From the NCBI RefSeq assembly GCF_021653975.1, contig NZ_JAJKFK010000011.1, forward strand, positions 133,627-197,626: a DNA stretch of 64,000 bases, written 5' to 3'. The notes under the pieces are model-generated. The model worked only from the letters and a program-made list of their open reading frames with translations. It ran no database searches and was not told the origin of the DNA. Below are positions 49,215 to 60,604 of the stretch, piece by piece. A program made the position numbers and the translations under genes. Every line of letters starts with the position of its first letter. Position 1 is the first letter of the stretch. Source of the stretch: Amycolatopsis sp. GM8. Lineage in GTDB: Bacteria; Actinomycetota; Actinomycetes; Mycobacteriales; Pseudonocardiaceae.

Positions 49215-49940
49215 ATGGAGTCACCTACGCGCGGACAGCGCGAGCCCAAGTACTGGACGTTGAAGCAGCATCTGCTCGACCTGCTGGAGAGCCTGCCGCC
49301 TGGTTCGTCCATTCCCACCGAGCGCGCGCTCGCGAACGACTTCGGGGTGTCCCGCACGACGGTGCGCCAGGCGCTGGCCGATCTCACCGCGGAAGGCCGC
49401 CTGCACCGTGTGCAGGGCAAGGGCACCTTCGCGGCCGAGCCGAAGCTAGCCCAGCGGCTACAGCTTTCGTCGTACACAGAGGACATGCGCGCCCAAGGTC
49501 GTGAGCCGTCGTCGAAGTTGCTGGAGATCGAGGAACTTCCGTCCGAACCGGAAATGTCGAAACTGCTCGGCATCCGCAGCGGCGCGAAGATCCTGCGGAT
49601 GCGGCGGCTGCGGCTCGCCGACAACGAGCCGATGGCGCTGGAGACCACGCACCTGCCGCTGAGCCGGTTCCGCGGCCTGCGCAAGCACGTCTCGGCCGGC
49701 GGCTCGCTGTACGCGGTGCTGCGCGAGCAGTTCGACGTGGAGATGGAGCGCGCGGAGGAGACCATCGAAACGTCGCTCGCCGGCCCGCAGGAGGCCGAGC
49801 TGCTGGGTGCGGACGTGGGCATGCCCGTGCTGTTGCTGTCCCGGCACTCGTTCGGCTCGGACGGGAAACCGGTCGAGTTCGTCCGGTCGATCTACCGCGG
49901 TGACCGCTACAAGTTCATCACGACGCTGAGCCGGCCGTGA
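49215..49940 (+). CDS. dasR: GntR/HutC regulator, DasR-like
   Basis: 241 residues. N-terminal winged helix with LPPGSSIPTERALANDFGVSRTTVRQALADLTAEGRLHRVQGKGTF (residues 29-75, in blocks) and a UTRA ligand domain (SYTEDMRAQGREPSSKLLE ... GSDGKPVEFVRSIYRGDRYKF). This is the DasR/NagR pattern that senses phosphorylated amino sugars and controls chitin/GlcNAc use and often antibiotic production. AGAGGGAG precedes ATG 49215. It is divergent from the SIS/kinase genes over a dre site. Confidence 0.85.
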   Translation: MESPTRGQREPKYWTLKQHLLDLLESLPPGSSIPTERALANDFGVSRTTVRQALADLTAEGRLHRVQGKGTFAAEPKLAQRLQLSSYTEDMRAQGREPSSKLLEIEELPSEPEMSKLLGIRSGAKILRMRRLRLADNEPMALETTHLPLSRFRGLRKHVSAGGSLYAVLREQFDVEMERAEETIETSLAGPQEAELLGADVGMPVLLLSRHSFGSDGKPVEFVRSIYRGDRYKFITTLSRP

Positions 49941-51418
49941 CCGTCCGGTGGGGGTCGCCGCAGGCGCGCGGGGTCCTCGCCACGACCATTCTCGGCTCGG
50001 GGATGGCCATGCTCGACGGCTCGATCGTCAACGTGGCGCTGCCGCGGATCGGCGCCGAGCTGCACGCGACCGTCGCCGGACTGCAGTGGATCCTCGACGG
50101 CTACCTGCTCGCGCTGGCCTCGCTGATCCTGATCGCGGGTTCGCTGGGCGACCGCTACGGCCGGCGGCGGATGTTCGTGCTCGGCGTCATCTGGTTCGGC
50201 GCCGCGTCCGTGCTGTGCGGTCTCGCGGTGTCGACCGAGATGCTGGTCGCGACCCGGGTGCTGCAGGGCATCGGCGGCGCCCTGCTGACCCCGGGTTCGC
50301 TGGCGATCCTGCAGGCGACGTTCGCGCACGACGACCGTCCGCGCGCGATCGGCACGTGGTCCGGGCTCGGCGGGATCGCTGCCGCGGTCGGGCCGCTCGT
50401 CGGCGGCCTGCTCGTGCAGGCGTGGTCCTGGCGGCTGGCGTTCCTGATCAACGTGCCGATCGCGGTGGTGTGCGTCGGGCTCGCCCGCCGGTACGTGCCC
50501 GAGTCCCGGGACGAGACGGTGACCGGCAAGCTCGACGTGCGGGGTTCGGTGCTCGGCGCGCTCGGGCTGGCCGGGATCACGGCCGCGCTGGTGGAGGCGC
50601 CGGTGCGGGGTCTCGCCGACCCGCTGGTGATCGTCGCCGGGCTGGTGGGCGTCGCCGGGCTGGCTGTGTTTGTGTGGCTGCAGCTGCACGAGGCGACCCC
50701 GCTGGTGCCGCCGGCGATGTTCGCCGACCGGACGTTCGGGCTGGCCAACGGGCTGACGTTCGTCGTCTACGCGGCGCTCGGCGGCGTGCTGATGCTGCTG
50801 GTGCTGGTGCTGCAGGTCGCGCTCGGCTACTCGCCGACCGCGTCCGGCCTGGCCACGCTGCCCGTCACCATCATCATGCTGCTGCTGTCCGGGCGCTCGG
50901 GCGCGCTCGCGCAGCGGATCGGGCCGCGCGCGCAGCTCGTCGCCGGGCCGCTCGTGCTGGCCGCCGGCATGCTGTTGCTGATGCGCGTCGGGCCGGGCGC
51001 GTCGTACCTCGGCACGGTGCTGCCCGCGGTCGTGGTGTTCGGGCTGGGGCTGGCGACGATGGTCGCGCCGGTGACCGCGACCGTGCTCGCCGCGGTGCCG
51101 GACCAGCACGCCGGTGTCGCTTCGGGGGTCAACAATGCGATTGCCCGTTCCGGAAATCTGATCGCGATCGCGGTGCTGCCGGCGATCGCCGGACTGACCG
51201 GCGGGGCGTATTCCGACCCGGTCGCACTCACCGAGGGCTGGCGGACGGCGCTCGCGGTGTGCGCCGGTCTCGGGGTGGTCGGCGCGCTACTCGGGCTCGG
51301 TGTCCGTAACTCCGTGTTGAAGTCGGAAGACGTTGCGCCGCAAGAGAAATCTGATCTTGGGAAATGCCTGCACTGCGCGGTGGAGGGGCCGCCGACGCAG
51401 GTGCGTGATTTCCGTTAA
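49937..51418 (+). CDS. MFS drug exporter, DHA2 (EmrB/QacA) family
   Basis: 493 residues with about 14 transmembrane segments. Motif A GSLGDRYGRRRMFVLG near residue 70, motif D-like MAMLDGSIVNVALPRIG near 22-38, WQWIL-type LQWILDGYLLALASLIL, and motif C-like GGIAAAVGPLVGGLL near 150. It exports drugs by proton antiport. GTG 49937 overlaps the GntR stop by 4 bases, so a DasR-like regulator and an exporter are translationally coupled. Substrate unknown. Confidence 0.9.
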   Translation: MTVRWGSPQARGVLATTILGSGMAMLDGSIVNVALPRIGAELHATVAGLQWILDGYLLALASLILIAGSLGDRYGRRRMFVLGVIWFGAASVLCGLAVSTEMLVATRVLQGIGGALLTPGSLAILQATFAHDDRPRAIGTWSGLGGIAAAVGPLVGGLLVQAWSWRLAFLINVPIAVVCVGLARRYVPESRDETVTGKLDVRGSVLGALGLAGITAALVEAPVRGLADPLVIVAGLVGVAGLAVFVWLQLHEATPLVPPAMFADRTFGLANGLTFVVYAALGGVLMLLVLVLQVALGYSPTASGLATLPVTIIMLLLSGRSGALAQRIGPRAQLVAGPLVLAAGMLLLMRVGPGASYLGTVLPAVVVFGLGLATMVAPVTATVLAAVPDQHAGVASGVNNAIARSGNLIAIAVLPAIAGLTGGAYSDPVALTEGWRTALAVCAGLGVVGALLGLGVRNSVLKSEDVAPQEKSDLGKCLHCAVEGPPTQVRDFR

Positions 51419-51537
51419 GTCCATAGTGGACGGTTGTCCGTCGTGGCGCTTCTCACGAAGCGGCTAACGTCGGGAGCATTCCGGTCGACAAGCACGTTGT
51501 AGATAACGTTTTGGCAACTCGCGAGTAGATCGGAATC

Positions 51538-52362
51538 ATGACCGAGGAAAAGGACGAGGCCGGGAAGTCCGGTCTCAAGCCGGCACAGGTGTTCGCTTCG
51601 GCGCTGGCCGCGATCACCGCCGCGTTCCTGGGTTCGACACTGGGGGTGGGCGGCACCATCGCCGGCGCTGGGATCGCCAGCGTCATCACGACGGTCGGCG
51701 GCGAGCTGTACCTGCGCTCGTTGCGGCGTACCAGGGAGGCCGCGCGCAAGACGGCTTCCGCGCTGGCCCTGGACACCCGGCTCCGGCAGGAGACGCGGTA
51801 CGCCGAGCCGCCACGGCCGGCGCCAGCGAACCCGCTGGTCCAGCGAAGACCGGCGCCGACGGCCGCGTTCGATCCGCAGCGCACCATGCCGATGGCGTCG
51901 GCCGGGGTGACTCAGCGGCCCGGCGAGGAACGTACGGTCTTCCTCCCGCGCCCGGACGCCCCAGTCCCGCCGCCGGAGCAGCCGCCGACCACGAAACCGT
52001 GGTGGAAGAACCGGTGGTTCCTCATCATCGGCACCAGCGTGGTCGCGTTCGTGATCGGGATGCTGGCGCTGACCGGGTTCGAGAAGGTCACCGGGCAGGC
52101 CGTGTCGGGCGGCTCGGGCACGACGTTCAGCCAGGTCGTGGGCCGGTCCGCGCCGAGCCCCTCGACCACGACGCACGAGACCACGACGGTCACCGAGCCG
52201 CCCTCGTCGCAGTCGAGGACCACGGCCCCGTCGAGCGAGCAGAGCCAGCCGTCGACGACGCCCACCCCGCAGTCACAGCAGGTGCAGCCGCCGAGCAGCG
52301 CCACCGCGACCCCCTCGCAGACGCCGACGCAGCAGACCGCCAGCCCCACGCCGAGCAGCTAG
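51538..52362 (+). CDS. membrane protein with Ser/Thr/Gln-rich C-terminal tail
   Basis: 274 residues. The N-terminal half has an Ala/Gly-rich hydrophobic stretch (VFASALAAITAAFLGSTLGVGGTIAGAGIASVITTVGG by segments, near 18-55), then a Pro-rich linker, one clear transmembrane helix WFLIIGTSVVAFVIGMLALTG near 159-180, and about 85 residues rich in Ser, Thr, Gln and Pro likely outside the cell. No family is recognised by motif; similar proteins occur in actinomycetes. The low-complexity tail may be O-glycosylated (inference). Confidence 0.7.
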   Translation: MTEEKDEAGKSGLKPAQVFASALAAITAAFLGSTLGVGGTIAGAGIASVITTVGGELYLRSLRRTREAARKTASALALDTRLRQETRYAEPPRPAPANPLVQRRPAPTAAFDPQRTMPMASAGVTQRPGEERTVFLPRPDAPVPPPEQPPTTKPWWKNRWFLIIGTSVVAFVIGMLALTGFEKVTGQAVSGGSGTTFSQVVGRSAPSPSTTTHETTTVTEPPSSQSRTTAPSSEQSQPSTTPTPQSQQVQPPSSATATPSQTPTQQTASPTPSS

Positions 52363-52366
52363 CTCG

Positions 52367-53152
52367 TCAGTGGCCCTGCCGGCGGCCGAGGGTGTCCGCG
52401 GGGGTCGCGCCGGGGCGGGTCCACTGCGGGACCGGGCGGCTGGCCGGGCCCCAGTCGGCGTGCCCATCCGCGTCCGTGCGCCAGTACCAGCACGCGCCGT
52501 TCGCGGTGAAGTCGCCGGGTTGGAAGGTCGACCCCTCGGGCCAGCCCGCCGGGGTGTCCTCCCACGCCTCGCGGCGGCCGTAGGGCGTCATGTCGAGCAG
52601 GCCGAGGGCCCCGTTGACCCGCTCGTTGCCGCGGCCGGTCGTGGCGTAGGTGAGGAACGTGCGGTCGCCGTCGCGCAGGTAGCAGGTGAGGTGACCCATC
52701 CGGTCGCCGACCGGCGCCGCCACGTCGCGCACCGAGTACCAGGGCTGGGTGTAGCCCATGAACTCGGTGTACGCGGCCACCTCGGCCCACGGGCCCGTGG
52801 TCAGGATGGCGAACGAGACGCCGCGGGCGTTGAGGTAGACGGCGTCCCGCAGGTGCCAGGCCGTGGTGGTGCAGCCCTCGCACTGTCCCTGGTGCGGCGC
52901 GCCGTCGTACCACATGTGCTTGTAGACCACGAGCTCCTCGCGGCCCTGGAAAAGGTCCAGGAACGGGACCGGGCCGTCGGCTCCGACGACCTCGACCGTC
53001 CCGTCGAACTCCACCATCGGCAGCCGCCGGCGGGCCGCGGCGATGGCGTCGCCCTCGCGGGTATGGGCCTTCTCGCGGATCAGCAGCTCGTCACGGGCGG
53101 CCTGCCAGGTGGCCAGGTCGACGATGGGTGGGCGGCCGGGCAGCGCGGTCAT
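52367..53152 (-). CDS. DUF899 family thioredoxin-like protein
   Basis: 261 residues: KAHTREGDAIAAARRRLPMVEFD, FLDLFQGREELVVYKHMWYDG, QCEGCTTTAWHLRDAVYLNARGVSFAIL and FLTYATTGRGNERVNGALGLLDMTPYGRRE are hallmarks of DUF899, a thioredoxin-fold family of unknown role. The CxxC appears as CEGC near residue 90. It stands alone on the minus strand, converging with the membrane protein at 51538 with 4 bp between stops. Confidence 0.85.
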   Translation of the reverse strand: MTALPGRPPIVDLATWQAARDELLIREKAHTREGDAIAAARRRLPMVEFDGTVEVVGADGPVPFLDLFQGREELVVYKHMWYDGAPHQGQCEGCTTTAWHLRDAVYLNARGVSFAILTTGPWAEVAAYTEFMGYTQPWYSVRDVAAPVGDRMGHLTCYLRDGDRTFLTYATTGRGNERVNGALGLLDMTPYGRREAWEDTPAGWPEGSTFQPGDFTANGACWYWRTDADGHADWGPASRPVPQWTRPGATPADTLGRRQGH

Positions 53153-53206
53153 GGTGTCCTCCTGGTGTCTCGCGTCGTACAGACAGACGCGCGAACCGGC
53201 CGGAAC

Positions 53207-53875
53207 TCATCGCGGACCGGCGAGTCCGTGGACGATCCGGCGGGCCGCGGCCGCCGGGTCCTCGGCCTCGGTGATCGCCCGCACCACGACCACCCGGGTC
53301 GCGCCGGCCTCGATGACCTGGGGCAGGCGTTCCTGGTCGATCCCGCCGATCGCGAACCACGGCCGCTTCGACCCCGCCATCGTCCGCACCAGGTCCAGTC
53401 CCGGCGCCGGGCGGCCGGGTTTCGTCGGGGTCGGCCAGCACGGGCCGGTGCAGAAGTAGTCCACGCCCGGTTCCGCCTCGGCGGCCCGGGCCTGCTCGAC
53501 CGAATGCGTGGAGCGGCCGATGACCGGCTCGTCCCCGATGACCCGGCGGGCGAGGGGCACCGGCAGGTCGTCCTGGCCCAGGTGCAGCACGTCCGCGTCG
53601 ACCGCGAGCGCCACGTCCGCGCGGTCGTTCACCGCGAGCAGTGCGCCGTGCCGGGCGCACGCCTCGGCGAGTACCTCCAGCGCGGCCAGTTCCTGCTTCG
53701 CCTCCAGCGGCGCGCCGCCGGTCTTGTCGCGGAGCTGGATGATGTCGACGCCCCCGGACAGCGCCGCGTCGGCGAACTCGGCGAGGTCACCGCGGCTGCC
53801 GCGGGCGTCGGTGCACAGGTACAGCCGTGCCGCGTCGAGCCGTTTCCTGATGTCGTCTCCGGTGAGCCCTGGCAT
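53207..53875 (-). CDS. thiE: thiamin-phosphate synthase
   Basis: 222 residues, TIM barrel: LYLCTDAR at the N-terminus, [78 protein letters not shown] and WFAIGGID. It joins HMP-pyrophosphate and thiazole phosphate to thiamin phosphate. ATG 53875 is likely; GTG codons just upstream are alternatives. It is divergent from thiO and lies outside the reach of the plus-strand TPP riboswitch. Confidence 0.94.
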   Translation of the reverse strand: MPGLTGDDIRKRLDAARLYLCTDARGSRGDLAEFADAALSGGVDIIQLRDKTGGAPLEAKQELAALEVLAEACARHGALLAVNDRADVALAVDADVLHLGQDDLPVPLARRVIGDEPVIGRSTHSVEQARAAEAEPGVDYFCTGPCWPTPTKPGRPAPGLDLVRTMAGSKRPWFAIGGIDQERLPQVIEAGATRVVVVRAITEAEDPAAAARRIVHGLAGPR

Positions 53876-53911
53876 GGTCACCACGCTAGCCGAGAGGTAA
53901 CGTGGGATTGT

Positions 53912-53999
53912 CCGCACGGGAGCCCGAGGTACGGGCTGAGAGGGAGCCGGAACCGCTCCGACCGTGGAACCTGATCCGGATCATGCCGGCGCAGGGAGC
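53912..53999 (+). promoter_or_regulatory. TPP riboswitch (THI element) before thiO
   Basis: Conserved THI blocks are present in order: CACGGGAGCCCG, ACGGGCTGAGAGGG, a variable stem, then CGTGGAACCTGATCCGGATCATGCC in two parts and GCGCAGGGAG. CTGAGA and ACCTGATC.GG.T..TGCCGGCG are the thiamin pyrophosphate-binding core. The closing strand includes AGGGAG, the ribosome site for thiO at 54009, so ligand binding should hide it and block translation. Confidence 0.93.
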
Positions 54000-54008
54000 G
54001 TGATTTCT

Positions 54009-55096
54009 GTGGTCAACCAAGTGGCGGTCGTCGGTGGCGGTGTGATCGGGCTGTCCGTGGCCTGGCGTGCCGCGGCCGCCGGGCACGACGTGACGGTGAT
54101 CGATCCTTCGCCGGGGCGCGGCGCGTCGTGGGTCGCGGGCGGGATGCTCGCGCCGATCACCGAGGCCTGGCCGGGCGAGGAACCCGCGCTGCGGCTGGGT
54201 GAGGAGTCGCTGCGGCGCTGGCCGGAGTTCGCGGACGCGCTGTCCTCGGACGGTGGTGACCCAGGCTTGTCGACGGCGGGCACCGTCGTGGTCGCGCTCG
54301 ACCGCGGCGACGCCGACCAGCTGGGCGTGCTCGCCGACTACCTCCGTTCGGTCGGCCGGGAGGTCGAGTCCGTCACCGGGCGCGGGCTGCGGTCGCTCGA
54401 ACCGGGCGTGAGCGGGTCGCGGGCGCTCCTCGTGCCCGGTGATCTCGCGGTCGACAACCGGAAGCTGTTGCGTTCCTTGCAGGCCGCGGCGATCCGGCGG
54501 GGCGTGAAGTTCGTCGACGACCACGCGACCGAAGTCGGGCCCGGCGGGGTCCGGACCGTCTCCGGTGCCGTGACCTGCGATGTCGCCGTGATCGCCGCCG
54601 GCGCGCGCAGCGGGCGGTTGCATCCCGCGCTGGCGGTCCGGCCGCTGAAGGGCGAGATCCTGCGGTTGCGTGCGCGGCGGTCGAGCCTGCCGCCGCCTTC
54701 ACGCACGGTGCGGGCCGTCGTCGAGGGGCGCCCGATCTACCTCGTGCCACGGGAAGGTGGCGAGCTGGTGCTCGGCGCGACGCAGTACGAGGCCGGGTTC
54801 GACGAGACGGTGAGCGCACGCGGGGTGCGTGAGCTGCTCGAAGGCGCGGCGCGGATCTTCCCGAGCATCGACGAGTACGAACTGATCGAATCGGCCGCCG
54901 GCCTGCGCGCGGCGAGTGCCGACACGCTGCCGTTCATCGGCGAGCTGGGCGACGGTGTGCTCGCGGCGACCGGGCACCATCGGAACGGGCTGCTGGGGGC
55001 CCCGGTGACCGCGGACGCGATCGTCGCCCTGCTCGACGGCACCGCCCCACCCGCACAGGTCGAGGCGGCTCATCCACACCGGCTGGGAGTGAACTG

Positions 55097-55097
<1 letters not shown>
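54009..55097 (+). CDS. thiO: glycine oxidase for thiazole synthesis
   Basis: 362 residues, FAD-dependent DAO fold: VAVVGGGVIGLSVAWRAAAAGHDVTVIDPS (GxGxxG, residues 4-33), GASWVAGGMLAPITEAWPG near 42, GLRAASADTLPFIGEL and ATGHHRNGLLGAPVTAD near the C-terminus. It oxidises glycine to the imine used for the thiazole. GTG 54009 lies 10 nt after AGGGAG in the riboswitch; GTG 54000 is too close. First of thiO-thiS-thiG; its stop overlaps the thiS start (TGATG). Confidence 0.94.
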
Positions 55098-56063
<966 letters not shown>

Positions 56064-56176
56064 CGTTTCACCGCACGGATTACTGCGATACGGGTGTTCA
56101 CCGTATTCAGACAGCGGAACCACGTATGGTTGTCCGCACCCTTGGTGGGGGGAACGGCAAACAGAAGGAGCCCGAG

Positions 56177-56608
56177 GTGGACACGTCGACGACCGAAGAT
56201 GTCGCCGGGCGGTTGTTCCTGGCAGTGGGCAGGCTGTCCCGATCGCTGCGGCAAGCCGGGTCACCCGGTCCCGGGCACGGGTCGATCTCGGCCCTGGCGA
56301 CCCTGGCCGCTTCGGGATCGATGCGGCTCGGTGACCTGGCAGCGAAAGAAGGCGTGGCAGCAGCGACCATGTCCCGGATCGTCGCAGGCCTGGTCGACGC
56401 CGGATACGCCCGCCGCGAACCCGACCCCATCGACCGCCGAGCCTGGCTGGCCACAGCGACCGAGGACGGCGAGCGCATGCTGTCCGGCCTCCGCTCCACC
56501 CGCGTACACGAACTGAACAAACGCATCGACCGCCTATCCCCAGAACTGCAACATGATCTGGCGAGGGGTTTGCTGGCGATGGAAGCCTTGTTGTCCGACG
56601 AGGACTAG
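56177..56608 (+). CDS. MarR family transcriptional regulator
   Basis: 143 residues: FLAVGRLSRSLRQAGSPGPGHGSISALATLAASGSMRLGDLAAKEGVAAATMSRIVAGLVDAGYARREPDPIDRRAW in successive blocks is the MarR winged helix with the wing residues DPIDRRAW; C-terminal dimer helix follows. GTG 56177 has AAGGAG upstream. It lies between the thiG and thiD blocks, about 110 bp after thiG, and its target is unknown. A long nested hairpin follows it. Confidence 0.87.
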   Translation: MDTSTTEDVAGRLFLAVGRLSRSLRQAGSPGPGHGSISALATLAASGSMRLGDLAAKEGVAAATMSRIVAGLVDAGYARREPDPIDRRAWLATATEDGERMLSGLRSTRVHELNKRIDRLSPELQHDLARGLLAMEALLSDED

Positions 56609-56651
56609 GCAGGCGAGGGGCGGCAGGCAGGGGGGCGAAAGCCCACGGGGC

Positions 56652-56807
56652 GAGTTGGGTGGTCATCCCGTCGCCTGAAACAGGCACGATCACTTTTCGT
56701 CAGGGCCGCAACATCCGTACTCGGCGTGCAGCCGAGAACACAATGCTTGCGGGCCTGGCGAAAAGTGATATTCGAAAACCGCAGGCGACGGGATGACCAC
56801 CCAACTC
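56652..56807. repeat. nested three-stem inverted repeat, about 156 bp
   Basis: Outer arms 56652-56677 and 56782-56807 are perfectly complementary over 26 bp. Inner arms 56689-56711 and 56747-56769 match over 23 bp with two mismatches. The centre holds CTCGGC/GCCGAG (56720-56736). Together the DNA can fold into one long, regularly interrupted hairpin. It lies between convergent genes and directly abuts dispersed element copy 2 (the outer right arm ends in ACTC, where the element begins). It has no T-run. It could be a MITE-like insertion, a structured RNA, or a cruciform; not a simple terminator. Confidence 0.85.
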
Positions 56808-57136
56808 AACCACCTCGAAAAGGTGAGATCCCCTGGGCCCCTCATCCCGGAGCCAGCCCGCCGGCGAGGCATCTTTTTCTTTTGATCTTTGGCTTTGGCT
56901 TTTGGCTCCCGCAGGTGCCCTGCCGGATTGTGGTGGGACCGGGCGCAAGGCGCCCTCGACCCGGCGCAGGCCCTCCCCCGCCCCGATCTTTGAGTGTTCG
57001 CGGGAAGCGGGTTTTGTCAAGGCGGGAAAGATGCCTTGACAAAACCCGCTTCCCGCAAGGGCGGCTTGGGATCGGGGTGGGGGAGGGAGTGGGCGGTGTG
57101 CGGTGCTGGGTTGTGTTGCCCGGTGGCGGTTTGTTT
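56804..57136. repeat. dispersed intergenic element, copy 2
   Basis: Shares with 27867-28210 the ordered blocks ACTCAACC, CACCTCGAAAAGGTG, AGATCCCCTGGGCCCC, a CATCTTTTTCT run, the CCCCGATC ... ATCGGGGT pair, GGGGGAGG and TTGCCCGGTGGCGGTTTGTT. Between the CCCCGATC pair is a perfect hairpin with 24-bp arms (about 56999-57022 and 57032-57055) whose sequence differs from that of copy 1. This copy ends on the stop codon of a minus-strand gene, as copy 1 does. No supported coding frame. Confidence 0.8.
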
Positions 57137-57955
57137 TTACCGCGTTTCTGGGGCTAGGCGCCAGAAGGCTGAGACTGGGCCTACGTTTTTGCCCATGGGG
57201 TAGGCGTTTTTTACTGCGTTGCTGACGAACCATTTTGCGAATTCCGCTGCCTCTGGCATCGCCATGCCGCGTGCTAGTCCTGCTGTTAGTGCCGATGCCA
57301 TTGAGTCGCCTGCGCCGTGGGTGTGGGGTGTTGCGATGCGGGGGCCCGGCAGTTCCAGGAAAGTCTTGCCGTCGTAGAGAAGGTCGACGCAGTCCGGGTC
57401 GTCCGTCAAGTGTCCACTTTTGACCAAAACGTACCGCGGCCCCAGTGTATGCAGGGCAACGGCGGCCTCGTGCATGTCTGCCCGTCCGGTCACTGTGACA
57501 CCCGTCAGCAGGCGCACCTCGTCGAGGTTCGGGGTGAGCACCGTCGCCCGTGGCAAGAGTAGGTCTCGCAGGGCGGCCAGGCCTGCCTCGTCGAAGAGGG
57601 GGTGGCCGTGCATCGAGGCGGCGACCGGGTCCACGACGAACGGGATCATCCCATCCCGGCCGATGTTGGCCCGGTCGCAGGCCTCCGCGACCGTTTTGAT
57701 GATCTCCGCCGACGCGAGCATGCCGGTCTTCGCCGCGTTGACGCCCATGTCCGTGGCGACGGCTTCGATCTGGCCGGCGACGATATGCGGCGGGATGTCC
57801 GCCCGGTCGTGCACGCCAAGGGTGTTCTGCACTGTCACCGCCGTGACCGCGACCAGCCCGTGGACGCCACATGTCAGGAAGGTTCGCAGGTCAGCCTGCA
57901 AACCCGCCGCACCACCAGAGTCCGAACCCGCGATCGTCAGCGCACTGGGAACCAT
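57137..57955 (-). CDS. thiD: HMP/HMP-phosphate kinase (paralogue 1)
   Basis: 272 residues, ribokinase fold: [29 protein letters not shown] at the N-terminus, [57 protein letters not shown] and THGAGDSMASALTAGLARG with the catalytic Asp. It phosphorylates HMP and HMP-phosphate. It follows the second thiD by 4 bp on the same strand and is last in thiC-thiD-thiD. ATG 57955. Substitutions from paralogue 2 include GGAAG for GGGAG and HGAGDS for HGGGDT. Confidence 0.94.
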   Translation of the reverse strand: MVPSALTIAGSDSGGAAGLQADLRTFLTCGVHGLVAVTAVTVQNTLGVHDRADIPPHIVAGQIEAVATDMGVNAAKTGMLASAEIIKTVAEACDRANIGRDGMIPFVVDPVAASMHGHPLFDEAGLAALRDLLLPRATVLTPNLDEVRLLTGVTVTGRADMHEAAVALHTLGPRYVLVKSGHLTDDPDCVDLLYDGKTFLELPGPRIATPHTHGAGDSMASALTAGLARGMAMPEAAEFAKWFVSNAVKNAYPMGKNVGPVSAFWRLAPETR

Positions 57956-57959
57956 CCGC

Positions 57960-58777
57960 CTAGTGTCGCAGCCGCCAGAACGGGGACACCGGGCCGACAC
58001 CCGCACCCAGGTCGTACGCATCCAACACCGACCGTTCGATGAACCGCTTGCCCTCGGCCACCGCATCGGGCACACCGAGATCCTGCGCCAGCGACGCGGT
58101 GATCGCCGAGGCCAGGGTGTCACCACCACCATGCGTGTTCTTCGTCTGGTACCGCGGCCCGCTCAGCTCGATGTACTGCACACCATCCGACAGCAGATCC
58201 ACACACTCCGGATCCGACTCCAGATGCCCGCCCTTGACCAGCACCCATTGTGGCCCGAACTCCAGCAACGCCTCAGCCGCACGGCGCTGGCTGTCCCGGT
58301 CCGTCACCTCGACACCCGTCAACAATCGCACCTCGTCGAGGTTCGGGGTGACCAGTGTCGCCCGCGGGAACAACTCGGTGCGAATCGCCTCCAGGGCTTC
58401 CTCACGCAGCAACGGATGCCCGGTCATCGAGGCGGCAACGGGATCCACCACGAACGGCGTCTCCGCCGACCGTCCGATGTGGACCTCGTCGAGCGTCTTG
58501 GCGACCGATTCGATGATCTCGGCCGTCGCGAGCATGCCGGTCTTCGCCGCGTCCACGCCCATGTCGTCGGCGACGGCCTTGATCTGTGCGCTGACCACCT
58601 CCGCCGGGATCTCGGTGAATCCTTGCACTCCCAGCGAGTTTTGCACGGTCACCGCGGTGACCGCCGTCATCCCGTGCACCCCGCAGGCGAAGAACGTCCG
58701 CAGGTCGGCCTGGATGCCCGCACCACCACCGGAATCGGAACCGGCGATGGTGAGGGCAGTCCGCGGTGTTCCGGTCA

Positions 58778-58778
<1 letters not shown>
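57960..58778 (-). CDS. thiD: HMP/HMP-phosphate kinase (paralogue 2)
   Basis: 272 residues, same length as its neighbour and clearly a tandem paralogue: [75 protein letters not shown] and [24 protein letters not shown] 58778 overlaps the thiC stop by 1 base (TGATG), so it is coupled to thiC. One copy may have shifted to pyridoxal or salvage substrates; sequence alone does not tell which. Confidence 0.94.
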
Positions 58779-60527
<1,749 letters not shown>

Positions 60528-60604
60528 TTGTGCTCTCGACCATGCCATGCGGCGACGCGAAGAACAAGTGCGGGCCCCGGCGCAGGGCCGGGACCCGCAC
60601 CGGA

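Noticed and set aside
49937-51418. MFS exporter as a cluster resistance gene
   Set aside because: It is 29 kb from the cluster, coupled to a DasR-like regulator, and the cluster has its own ABC exporter.
56726-57203. Short frames in the gap before thiD
   Set aside because: They run through hairpin arms and the dispersed element and have no start signals or family resemblance.
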